Shown here piece by piece: positions 35,430 through 44,412 of a stretch of DNA of 64,000 bases. The stretch covers positions 5,332,001-5,396,000 of the forward strand of contig NZ_CP070225.1 in NCBI RefSeq assembly GCF_021631985.1, written 5' to 3'. This DNA comes from Sandaracinus amylolyticus (lineage in GTDB: Bacteria > Myxococcota_A > Polyangia > Polyangiales > Sandaracinaceae). A model generated the notes under the pieces. The model saw nothing but the letters and a program-made list of their open reading frames with translations. It was not told where the DNA came from and ran no database searches. Both the position numbers and the translations under genes were made by a program. The first letter of the stretch is position 1; each line of letters opens with the position of its first letter.

Positions 35430-36296
35430 GTGAAGCAGTTCCTCAGCCCCGGCATCCGCGCGATGATCCTCAGCGCGCTCGCGTTCAGCGTGATGAGCGC
35501 GCTCGTGAAGCTCGCGGGGGAGCGCCTCTCGAGCGTGCAGATCACGATGGTGCGCGGGATCGTCACGCTCGCGCTCTCGTGGTGGGCGGTGAAGCGCGCG
35601 GGGATCTCGCCGTGGGGCAACGATCGCAAGTGGCTCGTGATGCGCGGGCTGCTCGGGTTCGTCGGGCTCCACTGCTACTACTTCGCGGTCACGCGCCTGC
35701 CCCTCGCGGATGCGACGGTGATCCAGCTGACGAACCCGCTGATGGTCGCGGTCGCGGCGGCGATCTTCCTGCACGAGCCGCTGCGTCGCAGCGATCTCGC
35801 GGGCATCGCGCTCGGGCTCGGCGGCGTGGTGCTGGTGTCGCGCCCGACGTTCCTCTTCGGCGGAGACGAGCGCGCGCTCGATCCGGTCGCGCTCGCGGTC
35901 GCGGTGCTCGGTGCGATCGTCGCGGCGTCGGTCTACGTGGTGGTGCGCAAGCTGCGCGCGACCGAGCATCCGCTCGTCGTCGTGCTGCAGTTCCCGATGC
36001 TCACCGTGCCGCTCACGCTGCCGCTGGTGATCCCGGTGTGGCAGTGGCCGACGCCGTTCGAGTGGCTCGTGCTGCTCGGCGTCGGCGTGTTCACCCAGAT
36101 CGGTCAGGTGAAGATGACCGAAGCGCTGCACCTCGAGCCCGCCGCGCGCGCGACCGCGGTGAGCTACGTGCAGATCCTCTTCGCAGTGATCTTCGGGGTC
36201 GTGCTCTTCCGCGAGACGCCGACCGCATGGACGCTCGCCGGTGCGACCTCGATCGCGATCGGCACGGCGATCGTGGCGCGCCCGCGCGCCACGTGA
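35430..36296 (+). CDS. EamA/DMT family transporter
   Basis: The 288-residue protein has about ten hydrophobic segments in two EamA halves: ALAFSVMSALVKLAGERLSS begins the first, and VAVLGAIVAASVYVVVRKL the second. Each half ends in the usual pattern, for example FLHEPLRRSDLAGIALGLGG and LFRETPTAWTLAGATSIAIG. DMT transporters export metabolites such as amino acids or nucleobases from the inner membrane. GTG 35430 is taken as start; ATG 35463 would also give a complete first helix. The stop forms TGATCA with that of the opposite gene. Confidence 0.9.
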   Translation: MKQFLSPGIRAMILSALAFSVMSALVKLAGERLSSVQITMVRGIVTLALSWWAVKRAGISPWGNDRKWLVMRGLLGFVGLHCYYFAVTRLPLADATVIQLTNPLMVAVAAAIFLHEPLRRSDLAGIALGLGGVVLVSRPTFLFGGDERALDPVALAVAVLGAIVAASVYVVVRKLRATEHPLVVVLQFPMLTVPLTLPLVIPVWQWPTPFEWLVLLGVGVFTQIGQVKMTEALHLEPAARATAVSYVQILFAVIFGVVLFRETPTAWTLAGATSIAIGTAIVARPRAT

Positions 36297-37193
36297 TCAC
36301 TCCTTCGCGAGCTCGGCGACCGCGTCCTGCATCTTCTCGCGCTCGGCGTCGGTGGCCGCGGGGTACTGCGGATCGATCGCCTCGAGCGTGCGCACGATGA
36401 TGTCGGCGACCGTCGCGCGCATGAACTTCTTGTCGTCGGCGGGGATCGCGTACCACGGCGCGCACGGGCGCGAGGTCGCGTTCAGCGCGTCCTCGTACGC
36501 GCGCATGTAGTCCTTCCAGCGCGCGCGCTCGCGGATGTCGGCGGAGCTGAACTTCCAGTTCGCCTCCGGATCGTTCACGCGATCGAGGAAGCGCTTCTTC
36601 TGCTCGTCGCGCGAGACGTTGAGGAAGAACTTCACGATGGTCGTGCCATTGCGCGCGAGGTGGTGCTCCCACGCGCGGATCGACTCGTAGCGCTCGTCCC
36701 AGAGCGTCTCGAGATCACCGGGGAGCTCGGGCAGCCGCTGGCGATCGAGGTACTCGGGGTGCACGCGCACCACGAGCACTTCCTCGTAGTGGCTGCGGTT
36801 GAAGATGCCGATGCGACCACGCTCCGGCAGCGAGCGCTGCACGCGCCACAGGAAGTCGTGATCGAGCTCGAGCTCGCTCGGCTGCTTGAACGACGTGACC
36901 TCGACGCCCGCGGGGTTCACGCCGGTCATCACCGCCTTCACGGTGCCGTCCTTGCCCGCTGCGTCCATCGCCTGGAAGATGACCAGCAGCGAGTGGCGAT
37001 CGCCCGCCATGAGCCGCGCCTGCAGCTTGCGCATGCGCTCGATCGACGCGACGAGCGCGTCACCGTTCCCGTTGCCGTCGCGCTTGGACTTCGGCGGCTT
37101 GGTCGGCGTGTCCTTGATGCGGAAGCTGCCATCGAAGGGAACGAGGAACTCGCTCGGCACGGCCTCGACGAAGCGGGTCTTCTTCTTGGGCAT
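36297..37193 (-). CDS. Polyphosphate kinase 2 family polyphosphate:nucleotide phosphotransferase
   Basis: This 298-residue protein has the PPK2 Walker A segment FQAMDAAGKDGTVKAV and the lid-region pattern GRIGIFNRSHYEEVLVVRVH, followed by WKFSSADIRERARWKDYM. These place it in the one-domain PPK2 group that transfers phosphate from polyphosphate to AMP or ADP. It works in the cytoplasm and may restore nucleoside di- or triphosphates. ATG 37193 gives the usual basic N-terminus; an in-frame GTG at 37202 is possible. It faces the EamA gene with no bases between their stop codons. Confidence 0.93.
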   Translation of the reverse strand: MPKKKTRFVEAVPSEFLVPFDGSFRIKDTPTKPPKSKRDGNGNGDALVASIERMRKLQARLMAGDRHSLLVIFQAMDAAGKDGTVKAVMTGVNPAGVEVTSFKQPSELELDHDFLWRVQRSLPERGRIGIFNRSHYEEVLVVRVHPEYLDRQRLPELPGDLETLWDERYESIRAWEHHLARNGTTIVKFFLNVSRDEQKKRFLDRVNDPEANWKFSSADIRERARWKDYMRAYEDALNATSRPCAPWYAIPADDKKFMRATVADIIVRTLEAIDPQYPAATDAEREKMQDAVAELAKE

Positions 37194-37236
37194 GGGCACC
37201 ACGACGGTACCAGACCGTGCGCTAGAGTCCTTGCAC

Positions 37237-38394
37237 GTGACTGCGATCGATCCTCTCGCGCTGCGCGCGCACTACACCCACTTCGTCCGGCCGGGTCGCA
37301 TCCTGCTGACCGGGCACTCGCACCAGGCGTGGCCCGACGTCGCGCGCGACGCGCAGCTACGCGCGTTCGACGATGCCGCCGAGCTCGTCGACGACAAGTG
37401 GGAGCGCGCCTTCGAGGCGGCGGAGTCCGTGCGAGCCGCGGTGGCGGCGCGGATCGGCGCGCGCGCCGACGACATCGCGCTCGGCGCGAGCACGCACGAG
37501 CTCGTGACGCGTTTCCTCTCGGCGCTCGATCTGCGCGCGCGCCCGCACGTCGTGACCACGAGCGGCGAGTTCCACTCGATGCATCGCCAGCTCGCGCGGC
37601 TCGCGGAGGCGGGCGTCGAGGTCGAGATGGTGCCGTGGGCGCCCGTGTCGACGCTCTCGGCGCGGCTCGCGGCGGCGGTGCGTCCGACGACCGCGGCGCT
37701 GATGGCGTCGAGCGTGCTCTTCGAGACGTCGAGCATCGTCCCGCACCTGCACGTCGCGATCGAGGCCGCCCATCGCGCCGGCGCGGCGGTGCTGATCGAC
37801 GCGTACCACGCGTTCGGCGTGGTGCCCTTCACGGTGGGCGAGCTCGGGCCCGATCCGATCTTCGTCACGGCGGGCGGGTACAAGTACGCGCAGTGGGGCG
37901 AGGGCAATTGCTGGCTGCGCGTGCCGCCCGGCAATGCGATGCGCCCGATCGCGACCGGCTGGTTCAGCGACTTCGCGAACCTCGCCGCGATGCGCAGCGG
38001 CGGTGCGATCGGGTACGGCGCGCGCGGCGCGGATCGCTTCGCGGGGTCGACCTACGACCCCACGAGCCACTATCGCGCGCGCGCGGTGATCGACTTCTTC
38101 GACGCGCAGGGGCTCACGCTCGCTCGGCTGCGCGCGACGTCGATCGCGCAGACCGAGCGCATCATCGCGGGGCTCGACGGGCTCGAGGTGCTGACGCCGC
38201 GCGAGCCGAGCGCGCGCGGTGGGTTCGTCGCGGTGCGGGTCGCGAACGCGAACGACGTGGTGAGCGCGTTGCGCGCGCGCGGCGTGCTCACGGATGCGCG
38301 CGGCGACGTGCTGCGCCTCGGGCCCGCTCCGTATCTCGGCGACGACGAGATCGACACCGCGCTCGCCCAGCTGCGCGACGTGCTTCGGGTATGA
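37237..38394 (+). CDS. Class V aminotransferase-fold PLP enzyme, kynureninase-like
   Basis: The 385-residue protein starts at GTG 37237 and follows the fold type I pattern. The cofactor-binding Asp lies in VLIDAYHAFGVVPF, and the Schiff-base Lys216 in GGYKYAQWGEG. HSHQAWPDVARDAQL near the N-terminus and STHELVTRFLSAL are also typical of kynureninase-like members. Kynureninase cleaves L-kynurenine to anthranilate and alanine; cysteine desulfurase-like activities are alternatives. No tryptophan-degradation genes are nearby, so the substrate stays open. Two hairpins follow the gene. Confidence 0.85.
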   Translation: MTAIDPLALRAHYTHFVRPGRILLTGHSHQAWPDVARDAQLRAFDDAAELVDDKWERAFEAAESVRAAVAARIGARADDIALGASTHELVTRFLSALDLRARPHVVTTSGEFHSMHRQLARLAEAGVEVEMVPWAPVSTLSARLAAAVRPTTAALMASSVLFETSSIVPHLHVAIEAAHRAGAAVLIDAYHAFGVVPFTVGELGPDPIFVTAGGYKYAQWGEGNCWLRVPPGNAMRPIATGWFSDFANLAAMRSGGAIGYGARGADRFAGSTYDPTSHYRARAVIDFFDAQGLTLARLRATSIAQTERIIAGLDGLEVLTPREPSARGGFVAVRVANANDVVSALRARGVLTDARGDVLRLGPAPYLGDDEIDTALAQLRDVLRV

Positions 38395-38446
38395 GAGCGG
38401 AGCGAATCGGTGGGAGGGAGGCTCCGGCCGATTCACTCGGCTGGAG

Positions 38447-38471
38447 GGAGGGTCTGGCGGACAGACCCTCC
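38447..38471 (+). terminator. Hairpin downstream of the PLP enzyme gene
   Basis: GGAGGGTCTG (38447-38456) and CAGACCCTCC (38462-38471) form a perfect 10-bp stem with a 5-base loop, about 50 bases past the stop. No T-run follows, so termination would not be fully intrinsic. Confidence 0.5.
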
Positions 38472-38526
38472 GGCAAGAAAGGGAAGAGCACGAATCAACG
38501 CAAGTGATTCATGCTCTGAAAAGGAC

Positions 38527-38563
38527 GACGGCCGCGGTCGATGGCGAATCGACCGCGGCCGTC
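38527..38563 (-). terminator. Intrinsic terminator of the Cys-rich lipoprotein gene
   Basis: GACGGCCGCGGTCGAT (38527-38542) is a perfect 16-bp complement of 38548-38563 with a 5-base loop. Reading the minus strand, the stem is followed by CTTTTCAG, giving a classic intrinsic terminator about 50 bases after the stop at 38616. It can also stop plus-strand transcripts as a hairpin. Confidence 0.8.
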
Positions 38564-38615
38564 TAGGAGGGAACGGGACGGGAACGAAGGGAACGGAACG
38601 AACCGAACGAAGGAA

Positions 38616-39608
38616 TCAGCGGCAGATGCCGTCGACGCAGCTCTGCCCCGCGTCGCACTCCGAGGCCGCCGAGCAGTCGCTGGTCGCCTCGTTCGTCGTG
38701 TAACAGAGCAGCTCGATGCAGAAGGTCAGCTGCTCGTCGAAGCGGCGGCAGTCGGTCGCGTCCTCGCAGGGCGAGCGGCACACGCCGTCGCGGCACACCG
38801 CGCCCTCGGCGCAGTCGGCGTCGCGCGAGCAGATCGGGCGCGGGCGATCGTCGACGCGGCATCGGCCATCGGGACCGCAATAGCGACCCTCACCGCACTG
38901 CTCGTCGCTGGTGCACGCGTCCCAGCAGCGACCGTCGATGCACACGTCGCCCGAGGGGCACTCCGCGGTCGTCGTGCAGTCGTCGTTGCCGGGCTGCTCG
39001 ACGCAGAAGCCGTCCTCGCACACCGCGCCGGTCGGGCACGGCGTCGTCGCGTCGCATCCGATCGTGCAGTGCTGGTCGACGCAGATGCGACCCGGACCGC
39101 ACTCCGACGAGAAGCGGCAGACGTCGTCGGGCGCGCGGCACTCGCCGTCGACGCACACGCGACCCGCCGAGCAGGGGCGCGTCTCGTCGCAGGTCGGCGT
39201 CGTCGTCGGGACGCACGAGCCGTCGATGCACACGAGGTCTTCGCCCTCGCCCTCGAAGCGATCGCAGTCCGAGTTCACCGTGCAGGTGCACTCGATCGAC
39301 GCGGTCGGGCCGGTCTCGGTCGGGCCCACGCAGAACCCGCCCTCGCACACGGTGCCGCGCGCGCAGTCGGCGGACTCTTCGCAGGTCTCGGTGCAGCCGA
39401 GCGAGGTGCACGAGGAGCCCGACGCGCAGTCGGCGTTGCACCCGCAGTCGCCGCGGTCCGGCGGATCGACGTCGCGACAGCCGAGGCCGTCGCAGTAGTA
39501 ACAGCCGGTCTCGTCGCAGTAGTAGTCTTCCTGGGAACATCCGCCCAGGAGCGCGAACGTCGCGGCTGCCGCCAAGCCGAGCAAGATCGCGGAACGGGTC
39601 CTCGCCAC
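38616..39608 (-). CDS. Cysteine-rich lipoprotein with tandem disulfide modules
   Basis: This 330-residue lipoprotein starts at GTG 39608, preceded by GGGAGG, with lipobox LLGGC (Cys24). The mature protein has about ten short modules of the form C-x-x-D/S-x-x-C-x-x-G-x-x-C-x-D/G-G-x-C, for example CARGTVCEGGFC, CSAGRVCVDGEC and CPSGDVCIDGRC. A doubled CYYCDGLGC opens the mature part. Such dickkopf/EGF-like modules occur in many myxobacterial surface proteins and probably form disulfide-locked stalks. No enzymatic domain is seen. A strong terminator follows. Confidence 0.85.
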   Translation of the reverse strand: MARTRSAILLGLAAAATFALLGGCSQEDYYCDETGCYYCDGLGCRDVDPPDRGDCGCNADCASGSSCTSLGCTETCEESADCARGTVCEGGFCVGPTETGPTASIECTCTVNSDCDRFEGEGEDLVCIDGSCVPTTTPTCDETRPCSAGRVCVDGECRAPDDVCRFSSECGPGRICVDQHCTIGCDATTPCPTGAVCEDGFCVEQPGNDDCTTTAECPSGDVCIDGRCWDACTSDEQCGEGRYCGPDGRCRVDDRPRPICSRDADCAEGAVCRDGVCRSPCEDATDCRRFDEQLTFCIELLCYTTNEATSDCSAASECDAGQSCVDGICR

Positions 39609-39684
39609 GTGGCACCTCCCCCGCGCGGTCGCACCGCGACGGGCTGACGGTCGTTTTACCAAGAAGCGCGCCAACGTGTCGCCG

Positions 39685-39708
39685 TCGCGGATCGCCGATG
39701 ATCCGCGA
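39685..39708. promoter_or_regulatory. Inverted repeat between divergent lipoprotein genes
   Basis: TCGCGGATC (39685-39693) and GATCCGCGA (39700-39708) are perfect complements across six bases. They sit in the 204-base divergent region 39609-39812, so they could be an operator for either lipoprotein gene. Nothing else is clear in this region. Confidence 0.35.
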
Positions 39709-39812
39709 GATCTCGGGGCGCCGGACGCGCGAATGAGTGGACGCGTGTTCACACCGGGGCGCGTGAACCGGCATGACTTCGCACGGTCCGCACCGCGCTA
39801 CGATGCGCGCGC

Positions 39813-40457
39813 GTGCGGCCCTTCCCCCTCGTCCTCGTACCCATCCTCGCGCTCGTCGGGTGCGGCGGTGCGACGGCGACGGCGATCGATCCACCCGAGC
39901 CCGCGGTGCGCGCGTATGCGGAGGCCCTCGCGCGCGGAGACGCGGCCGGCTCGTACGCGATGGAGCTCGAGACCGCGCATCGGGATCGCGACGTCGGCGC
40001 GCAGCGGGCGCGCTTCGAGGACGCGCGCGGGGAGCTCGCGGAGGTCGGGCGCGCGCTCGCGAGCGCACCGGCCGAGGCGACGCGCGCCCATGCGCGCATC
40101 GCGCTCGCGAACGGCGAGACCGTCGTGCTCGCGCGCGACTCCGACGGTGGGTGGCGCATCGAGGGCGGCGTGCTCGGGGTGCCCGCGCTGGTCGAGCCGC
40201 GCGACGCGGTGATCGCGCTGCGCAGCGCGCTCGCGCGCCGTGATCTGCGCGGCATCGAGGAAGTGCTCGCACAGCGGACGCGCGCGGCCTGGGAGGCCGA
40301 GGTCGCGCGCGTGCTCGAGCAGACGGACGACGAAGACGCGCTGCGGGTGACCGTCGACGGCGAGCGGGCGTTCGTGCGCACGCCGGGAGGGATCGAGATC
40401 GAGCTCGCGCGCGAGGGCGAGGAGTGGCGCGTGGTCGACGTGCGGCCCGCGCCGTGA
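39813..40457 (+). CDS. Small lipoprotein with NTF2-like repeats (unknown function)
   Basis: The 214-residue product starts at GTG 39813 and has a lipobox at Cys17 (LALVGC). The mature part has two similar alpha-beta units: PAVRAYAEALARGDAAGSYA with VLARDSDGGWRIEG, and DAVIALRSALARRDLRGIEE with IELAREGEEWRVVD. This resembles tandem NTF2-like (SnoaL/DUF4878) folds that often form small-molecule or peptidoglycan-associated pockets. No catalytic residues stand out. Its stop forms TGATCA with the opposite thioesterase gene. Confidence 0.7.
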   Translation: MRPFPLVLVPILALVGCGGATATAIDPPEPAVRAYAEALARGDAAGSYAMELETAHRDRDVGAQRARFEDARGELAEVGRALASAPAEATRAHARIALANGETVVLARDSDGGWRIEGGVLGVPALVEPRDAVIALRSALARRDLRGIEEVLAQRTRAAWEAEVARVLEQTDDEDALRVTVDGERAFVRTPGGIEIELAREGEEWRVVDVRPAP

Positions 40458-40937
40458 TCAGTCGGCGTCGCTGGTGTCGCGCGCGACGAGCAGGTGCACC
40501 ACCGCGGTCGCGATGGGGCGCGACTCGTCGGCTTCCTGGAACGCGCTCACCGAGACCACGACGACGCGCTTGCCCTGGCGAACGATCGACGCGCGGCAGA
40601 GCGTGTCGACGGGGCGCCCCGAGCGCAGGTAGTCGATCGTGAACGTGATGGTGCGCGGCAGGACGATCTCGTCCTCCTCGCGCCAGAGCACGTCGAGGAT
40701 CGCGGTCGACTCGAGCAGCGCCGCGATCGTCCCGCCGTGCAGCGCCGGGATCGTCGCATCGCCGATGAGCGACTCGTCGTAACGCAGACGACCGCGCACT
40801 CCGTCGCCCTCGAGCTCGATCTCGAGGCCGAGGAACTGCGCGTACGGGATCGCCGCGACGAGCAGGCTCGGATCACGCGCTTCACGCGCGCGCTGGAGCA
40901 GGCCTTCGAGCGCAGCCGGAGACAGCGTCGCGGTCAC
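40458..40937 (-). CDS. Hotdog-fold thioesterase (PaaI-like), second copy
   Basis: This 159-residue protein has the PaaI-type hotdog core: LHGGTIAALLESTAIL near the middle and TITFTIDYLRSGRPVDTLCR, with RQGKRVVVVSVSAFQ at the end. It starts at GTG 40937, overlapping the stop of the preceding hotdog gene by 4 bases. Family members hydrolyse acyl-CoA thioesters in the cytoplasm. Two different hotdog proteins translated together may form a heteromer. The substrate is unknown. Confidence 0.88.
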   Translation of the reverse strand: MTATLSPAALEGLLQRAREARDPSLLVAAIPYAQFLGLEIELEGDGVRGRLRYDESLIGDATIPALHGGTIAALLESTAILDVLWREEDEIVLPRTITFTIDYLRSGRPVDTLCRASIVRQGKRVVVVSVSAFQEADESRPIATAVVHLLVARDTSDAD

Positions 40938-41407
40938 GGCGATCCGTCCTTCTTGGGCTTGCGCGCCTTGCGCGCGAACGTCGCGGCGACCGACGCGATC
41001 GGATCGTTCGCGTCGTGCACGTACGCGGTGCCGCGCACGAAGCAGACGTGGCGCGTGATCTTGAAGCAGTGTGCGTGGGCGATGACGTCGCCACCCGGGA
41101 TGGCGGGCTTGAGATAGTCGATGCGCAGGTCGAGGGTCGCGATCGGCGAGGGACCTCCGAGCGCGATCATCGTCGCGAAGCCGCACGCCGCGTCCATCAG
41201 CGACGAGATCGCACCGCCGTGCAGCACGCCCGTCGCAGGGTTGCCGACGAGCTTCGCGTCGTAGGGCAGGCGCATCCACACCTCGCTCGCCGCGTAGTCG
41301 ATCACCTCGAGGCCGAGCGCGCGGTTGTGCGGGATGCGGGCCTGCATGCCGTGCGTCATCACCGCGCAGACCTGCGCCTTCTGATCGGGCGGCACGTCGA
41401 GCGTCAT
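40934..41407 (-). CDS. Hotdog-fold thioesterase (PaaI-like), first copy
   Basis: The 157-residue product has a hotdog core with LHGGAISSLMDAACGFATM and LDLRIDYLKPAIPGG. Asp in SLMDA is at the usual catalytic position of PaaI-type enzymes; the neighbouring copy has Glu (LLE) there. ATG 41407 overlaps the stop of the uracil-DNA glycosylase gene (ATGA). The C-terminus is a basic KARKPKKDG tail. It probably acts on aromatic or fatty acyl-CoA. Confidence 0.88.
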   Translation of the reverse strand: MTLDVPPDQKAQVCAVMTHGMQARIPHNRALGLEVIDYAASEVWMRLPYDAKLVGNPATGVLHGGAISSLMDAACGFATMIALGGPSPIATLDLRIDYLKPAIPGGDVIAHAHCFKITRHVCFVRGTAYVHDANDPIASVAATFARKARKPKKDGSP

Positions 41408-42147
41408 GCGTTCGCTCCCTCGAGCTCGATGCCGAGCTCGCGCAGCTGGCGGTCCACGTTGCCCGCCCAGTCCTTGTTCGCCGCGGGGCTCGCGGGGCTC
41501 GGGTGCAGGATGCAGCCGATCGTGATCGGAGTCCCCTCTCCGAGCGTGCGGTGCGCGCGCTGCTCCGCGAACCCACCGACGCCGACCACGAAGCGCGGCC
41601 GCAACGTCTCGACGATGCGGCCCAGCGCCTGGTCGCACGCCGCGAAGAGCGGCTCGCGCTCGCTCGCGCGCAGCTTGTCGGGCGTGAGGTTGCGGCTCGA
41701 CGCCTCCATGAAGACGAGCGGGCACCAGTTCCACACGAAGAAGCGATCGAAGAAGCGCTCCGCGGTGCCGAAGCGATCGCGCGCGAAGCCCCAGAAGCGC
41801 GTGCCGCTCACCTCGCTGCGCGGGCACGCGAAGCCCTGCACCAGGCGCTGCGGGTGCTGCTTCTTGGGGCGCGACACCTCGCCGGTGATGCCGAGGAAGT
41901 CGCGCACCATCGTCACGTCGCCGAAGGGCACGCCGGTCTGCGCCATCCCGAACGGGCCCGGGTTCATCCCGAGCATCAGCACCTCGCGCGGCGTCTTGGC
42001 GCCGTAGCGCTCGAGGTAGGCCTCGTGCGGCGCGCGCGCGTACTCGAGCGGGTTGTAGACGTACGCCACGGGATCGCCGAACGAGAGCCGCGAGACCTTC
42101 TTGCCGAGCTCGCGGCTGATGCGGACGAGCGGCGAGATCGTCGCCAT
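41404..42147 (-). CDS. SMUG-type single-strand-selective uracil-DNA glycosylase
   Basis: This 247-residue protein shows the family 3 (SMUG1) signature GMNPGPFGMAQTGVPFGD, with the Asn of GMNPGPFG that activates water, and the second motif HPSPASP near the C-terminus. YVYNPLEYARAPHEAYLERY before motif 1 is also typical. It removes uracil and oxidised pyrimidines from DNA as the first step of base excision repair. ATG 42147 lies one base after the amidase stop; the 3' end overlaps a hotdog gene. Confidence 0.92.
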   Translation of the reverse strand: MATISPLVRISRELGKKVSRLSFGDPVAYVYNPLEYARAPHEAYLERYGAKTPREVLMLGMNPGPFGMAQTGVPFGDVTMVRDFLGITGEVSRPKKQHPQRLVQGFACPRSEVSGTRFWGFARDRFGTAERFFDRFFVWNWCPLVFMEASSRNLTPDKLRASEREPLFAACDQALGRIVETLRPRFVVGVGGFAEQRAHRTLGEGTPITIGCILHPSPASPAANKDWAGNVDRQLRELGIELEGANA

Positions 42148-42148
42148 C

Positions 42149-43825
42149 TCATGCCTTCGCACGCAGCACGTCGGCGCGCACCTCGGGGCGCGGCACCGAC
42201 GCGATGCCGGTGCGCTCGAGGTGCGCGCACACCTGCAGCACCGTCGCCTCGTCCCACGCGTCGCCGAGGATCTGCAGGCCGATCGGCATCCCGCGCGCGT
42301 CGCGTCCCACCGGCGCGCTCGCGGCGGGCAGGCCGGTGAGGTTGCCGAGGAAGATGTAGCGACACGCGGCGTCGAGCTCGATCGTGTCGGCCATGCTCTC
42401 GAGCACGTCGGTGTCGCTCGCTGCCGGCGCGGTGCGCGCGCAGGTCGGCATCGCGAGCACGTCGACCTCGCGCAGCAGCGCGGCGGTGTCGCGGCGCAGA
42501 CCGGCGCGGAGCTGCTGCGCATCGAGGTAGTCGTCGGCCGCGAACGTGCCCATCACGCGCAGCAGGAGCTGCAGATCGGGCCCCAGCTCGCTCCACGACG
42601 AGCGTCGCTCCTCGACCATCGCCGCGAGGGTCTCGAGGCCGATCGTGAGATAGCCGATCGCCGTCGCCCAGCGCGCGAGCGGGAGGCGCACCGGGACGAT
42701 CTGCGCGCCCTCGCGCTCGAGCGCGGCGAGCGCGTCGCGACACGCCTTCGCGACCTCGGGGTGCGCGTCCTCGATCTCGCCGTCGATCACGCCGATGCGA
42801 AGACCGCGCACCCCGCGCTTCATCGCGCCCTCGAGGAAGCCCGGCACGAACCCGGGGTTGCCGTGGGTGAGCACGTCCTCGGGATCTTCGCCGCTCGTCG
42901 CCTGGAGGAAGTGCGCGAGGTCGAGCGTCGACGCGCCGATCGGTCCGACGTGCGCGACCGTCCCGCCGAAGCCGTCGCCGTGCCGCGAGATGCGACCGAA
43001 CGTCGGCTTGATGCCCCAGATGCCATTGAACGACGCGGGCGTGCGGATCGATCCGCCCCCGTCGCTGCCGAGCGCGACCGGCGCGAGACCCAGCGCCACC
43101 GCGACCGCCGAGCCGGTGGAGCTGCCGCCCGCCGCGTGGCGCACGTCGTGAGGGTTGCGCGGCAGCACGCGCGTCGCGCTCACGCCGAGCGGCGTCATGC
43201 CGTACTCGGTCATCACGGTCTGTCCGAGCACGATCGCGCCCGCGGCACGGAGGCGCGCGACCGCGGTCGCGTCGACGGTGTCGGTGCGCGCGGGACGCGC
43301 GAGGCCGAGCCGCGCGCCCTGCCCGTCGAGATCGACCTCCTCCTTCACCGGCACCGGCACTCCGTCGAGCGGGCCGAGCGGCTTGCCGGCGCGCCACCGC
43401 TTCGCCGACGCCTCGGCGTCGCGCAGCGCGCGCGCCTCGTCGCGGTAGAGGAACGGATCCATCACCGGCGTGCGCGACGCGAGCGCGCGCGAGGCATCGA
43501 AGCAGCGACGCGTGAGCTCGACCGGATCGAGCGCTCCGCTGCGATAGAGCGCGGCGAAGTGCGCCGCGGTCGGGACGTGGTCGCGATCGATCGCGGGCAG
43601 CGGGAGATCCTGGCTCGCGCGCTTCGGCGGGAGGCGCGCCTGGACCGGACGCGCGTGGAGCGGCATCGGACCGCGCACGCTCGCGGGTAGTGCGCGTAGA
43701 CCGTCGATCTTCAGGTCGCGACGCATGAGCGCGGCGACGACGTGGCGGACGGGATCGGCGTCGGTCGAGCGCACCAGCGCGCGGAGCGCGCGACCCGAGA
43801 TGCGTGGAGGCGGCGGCAGCTTCAT
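42149..43825 (-). CDS. Amidase signature family enzyme
   Basis: The 558-residue protein carries the amidase signature: catalytic Lys in [10 protein letters not shown], the first Ser in [14 protein letters not shown], and the nucleophile Ser in [15 protein letters not shown]. It lacks a signal peptide, and an N-terminal extension of about 110 residues precedes the core domain. Members hydrolyse amides such as glutamine in GatA, fatty amides or aryl amides; GatA itself is less likely because of the extension. It is first in a four-gene minus-strand run and divergent from ruvC (80-base gap). Confidence 0.9.
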   Translation of the reverse strand: MKLPPPPRISGRALRALVRSTDADPVRHVVAALMRRDLKIDGLRALPASVRGPMPLHARPVQARLPPKRASQDLPLPAIDRDHVPTAAHFAALYRSGALDPVELTRRCFDASRALASRTPVMDPFLYRDEARALRDAEASAKRWRAGKPLGPLDGVPVPVKEEVDLDGQGARLGLARPARTDTVDATAVARLRAAGAIVLGQTVMTEYGMTPLGVSATRVLPRNPHDVRHAAGGSSTGSAVAVALGLAPVALGSDGGGSIRTPASFNGIWGIKPTFGRISRHGDGFGGTVAHVGPIGASTLDLAHFLQATSGEDPEDVLTHGNPGFVPGFLEGAMKRGVRGLRIGVIDGEIEDAHPEVAKACRDALAALEREGAQIVPVRLPLARWATAIGYLTIGLETLAAMVEERRSSWSELGPDLQLLLRVMGTFAADDYLDAQQLRAGLRRDTAALLREVDVLAMPTCARTAPAASDTDVLESMADTIELDAACRYIFLGNLTGLPAASAPVGRDARGMPIGLQILGDAWDEATVLQVCAHLERTGIASVPRPEVRADVLRAKA

Positions 43826-43905
43826 CGGGGGCGACCTTCGCCGACCGCGCGCCCGAGCGTCAATCGAGGTTGCTCGTGCGCGGTGCCGCGCCGTACGTTG
43901 CGGCC

Positions 43906-44412
43906 GTGCGCGTCCTCGGCATCGATCCCGGCACACGGAAGCTCGGCTGGGGCGTGGTCGAGCGACGCGGCGCCAAGCTGCGCGGGGTCGCCGCGGGCGT
44001 GGTCTCGCTCGATCCCAAGACCGAGCTGCGCGACCGCCTGGCGCGCGCGTTCGAGCAGGTCGAGCTGATGATCGAAGATCACGCGCCCGACGTGGTCGCG
44101 GTCGAGGACGTGTTCTTCGCGCGCTTCGCGTCGGCGGCGATCAAGCTCGGCCACGTGCGCGGCGTGGTGCTGCTCGCCGCGGCGCGCGCCGAGAAGCCGG
44201 TGAGCGAGTGGCCGCCCGCACTGGTGAAGCGCACGGTCGCGGGCCGCGGCGCCGCGGAGAAGGTGCAGGTCGGACGCGTGGTCGCGGCGACGCTCGGTCT
44301 CGCCACGGTCCCGCCCGCCGACGCCGCCGACGCGCTGGCGATCGCGATCACCCACCTCGCGAGCACGCCGATGCTCGCGATGGCGAAGCCCGCGATCCGC
44401 CGCGCCCGCTAA
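43906..44412 (+). CDS. ruvC: Crossover junction endodeoxyribonuclease RuvC
   Basis: This 168-residue protein has the four acidic catalytic residues of RuvC: Asp7 in GIDPGT, Glu67 in VAVEDVFF, and Asp139 and Asp142 in ADAADALAIA. They match E. coli positions 7, 66, 138 and 141. It resolves Holliday junctions in homologous recombination. GTG 43906 starts the conserved core. No ruvA or ruvB is in the window. The TAA stop overlaps the TAG of the opposite kinase gene in CTAA. Confidence 0.96.
   Translation: MRVLGIDPGTRKLGWGVVERRGAKLRGVAAGVVSLDPKTELRDRLARAFEQVELMIEDHAPDVVAVEDVFFARFASAAIKLGHVRGVVLLAAARAEKPVSEWPPALVKRTVAGRGAAEKVQVGRVVAATLGLATVPPADAADALAIAITHLASTPMLAMAKPAIRRAR

Noticed and set aside
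29786..35629. Minus-strand frame of nearly 2000 codons covering the glycosyltransferase and lipoprotein region
   Set aside because: It runs opposite genes with full catalytic motifs and has low-complexity Arg-rich translation. It is an antisense shadow.
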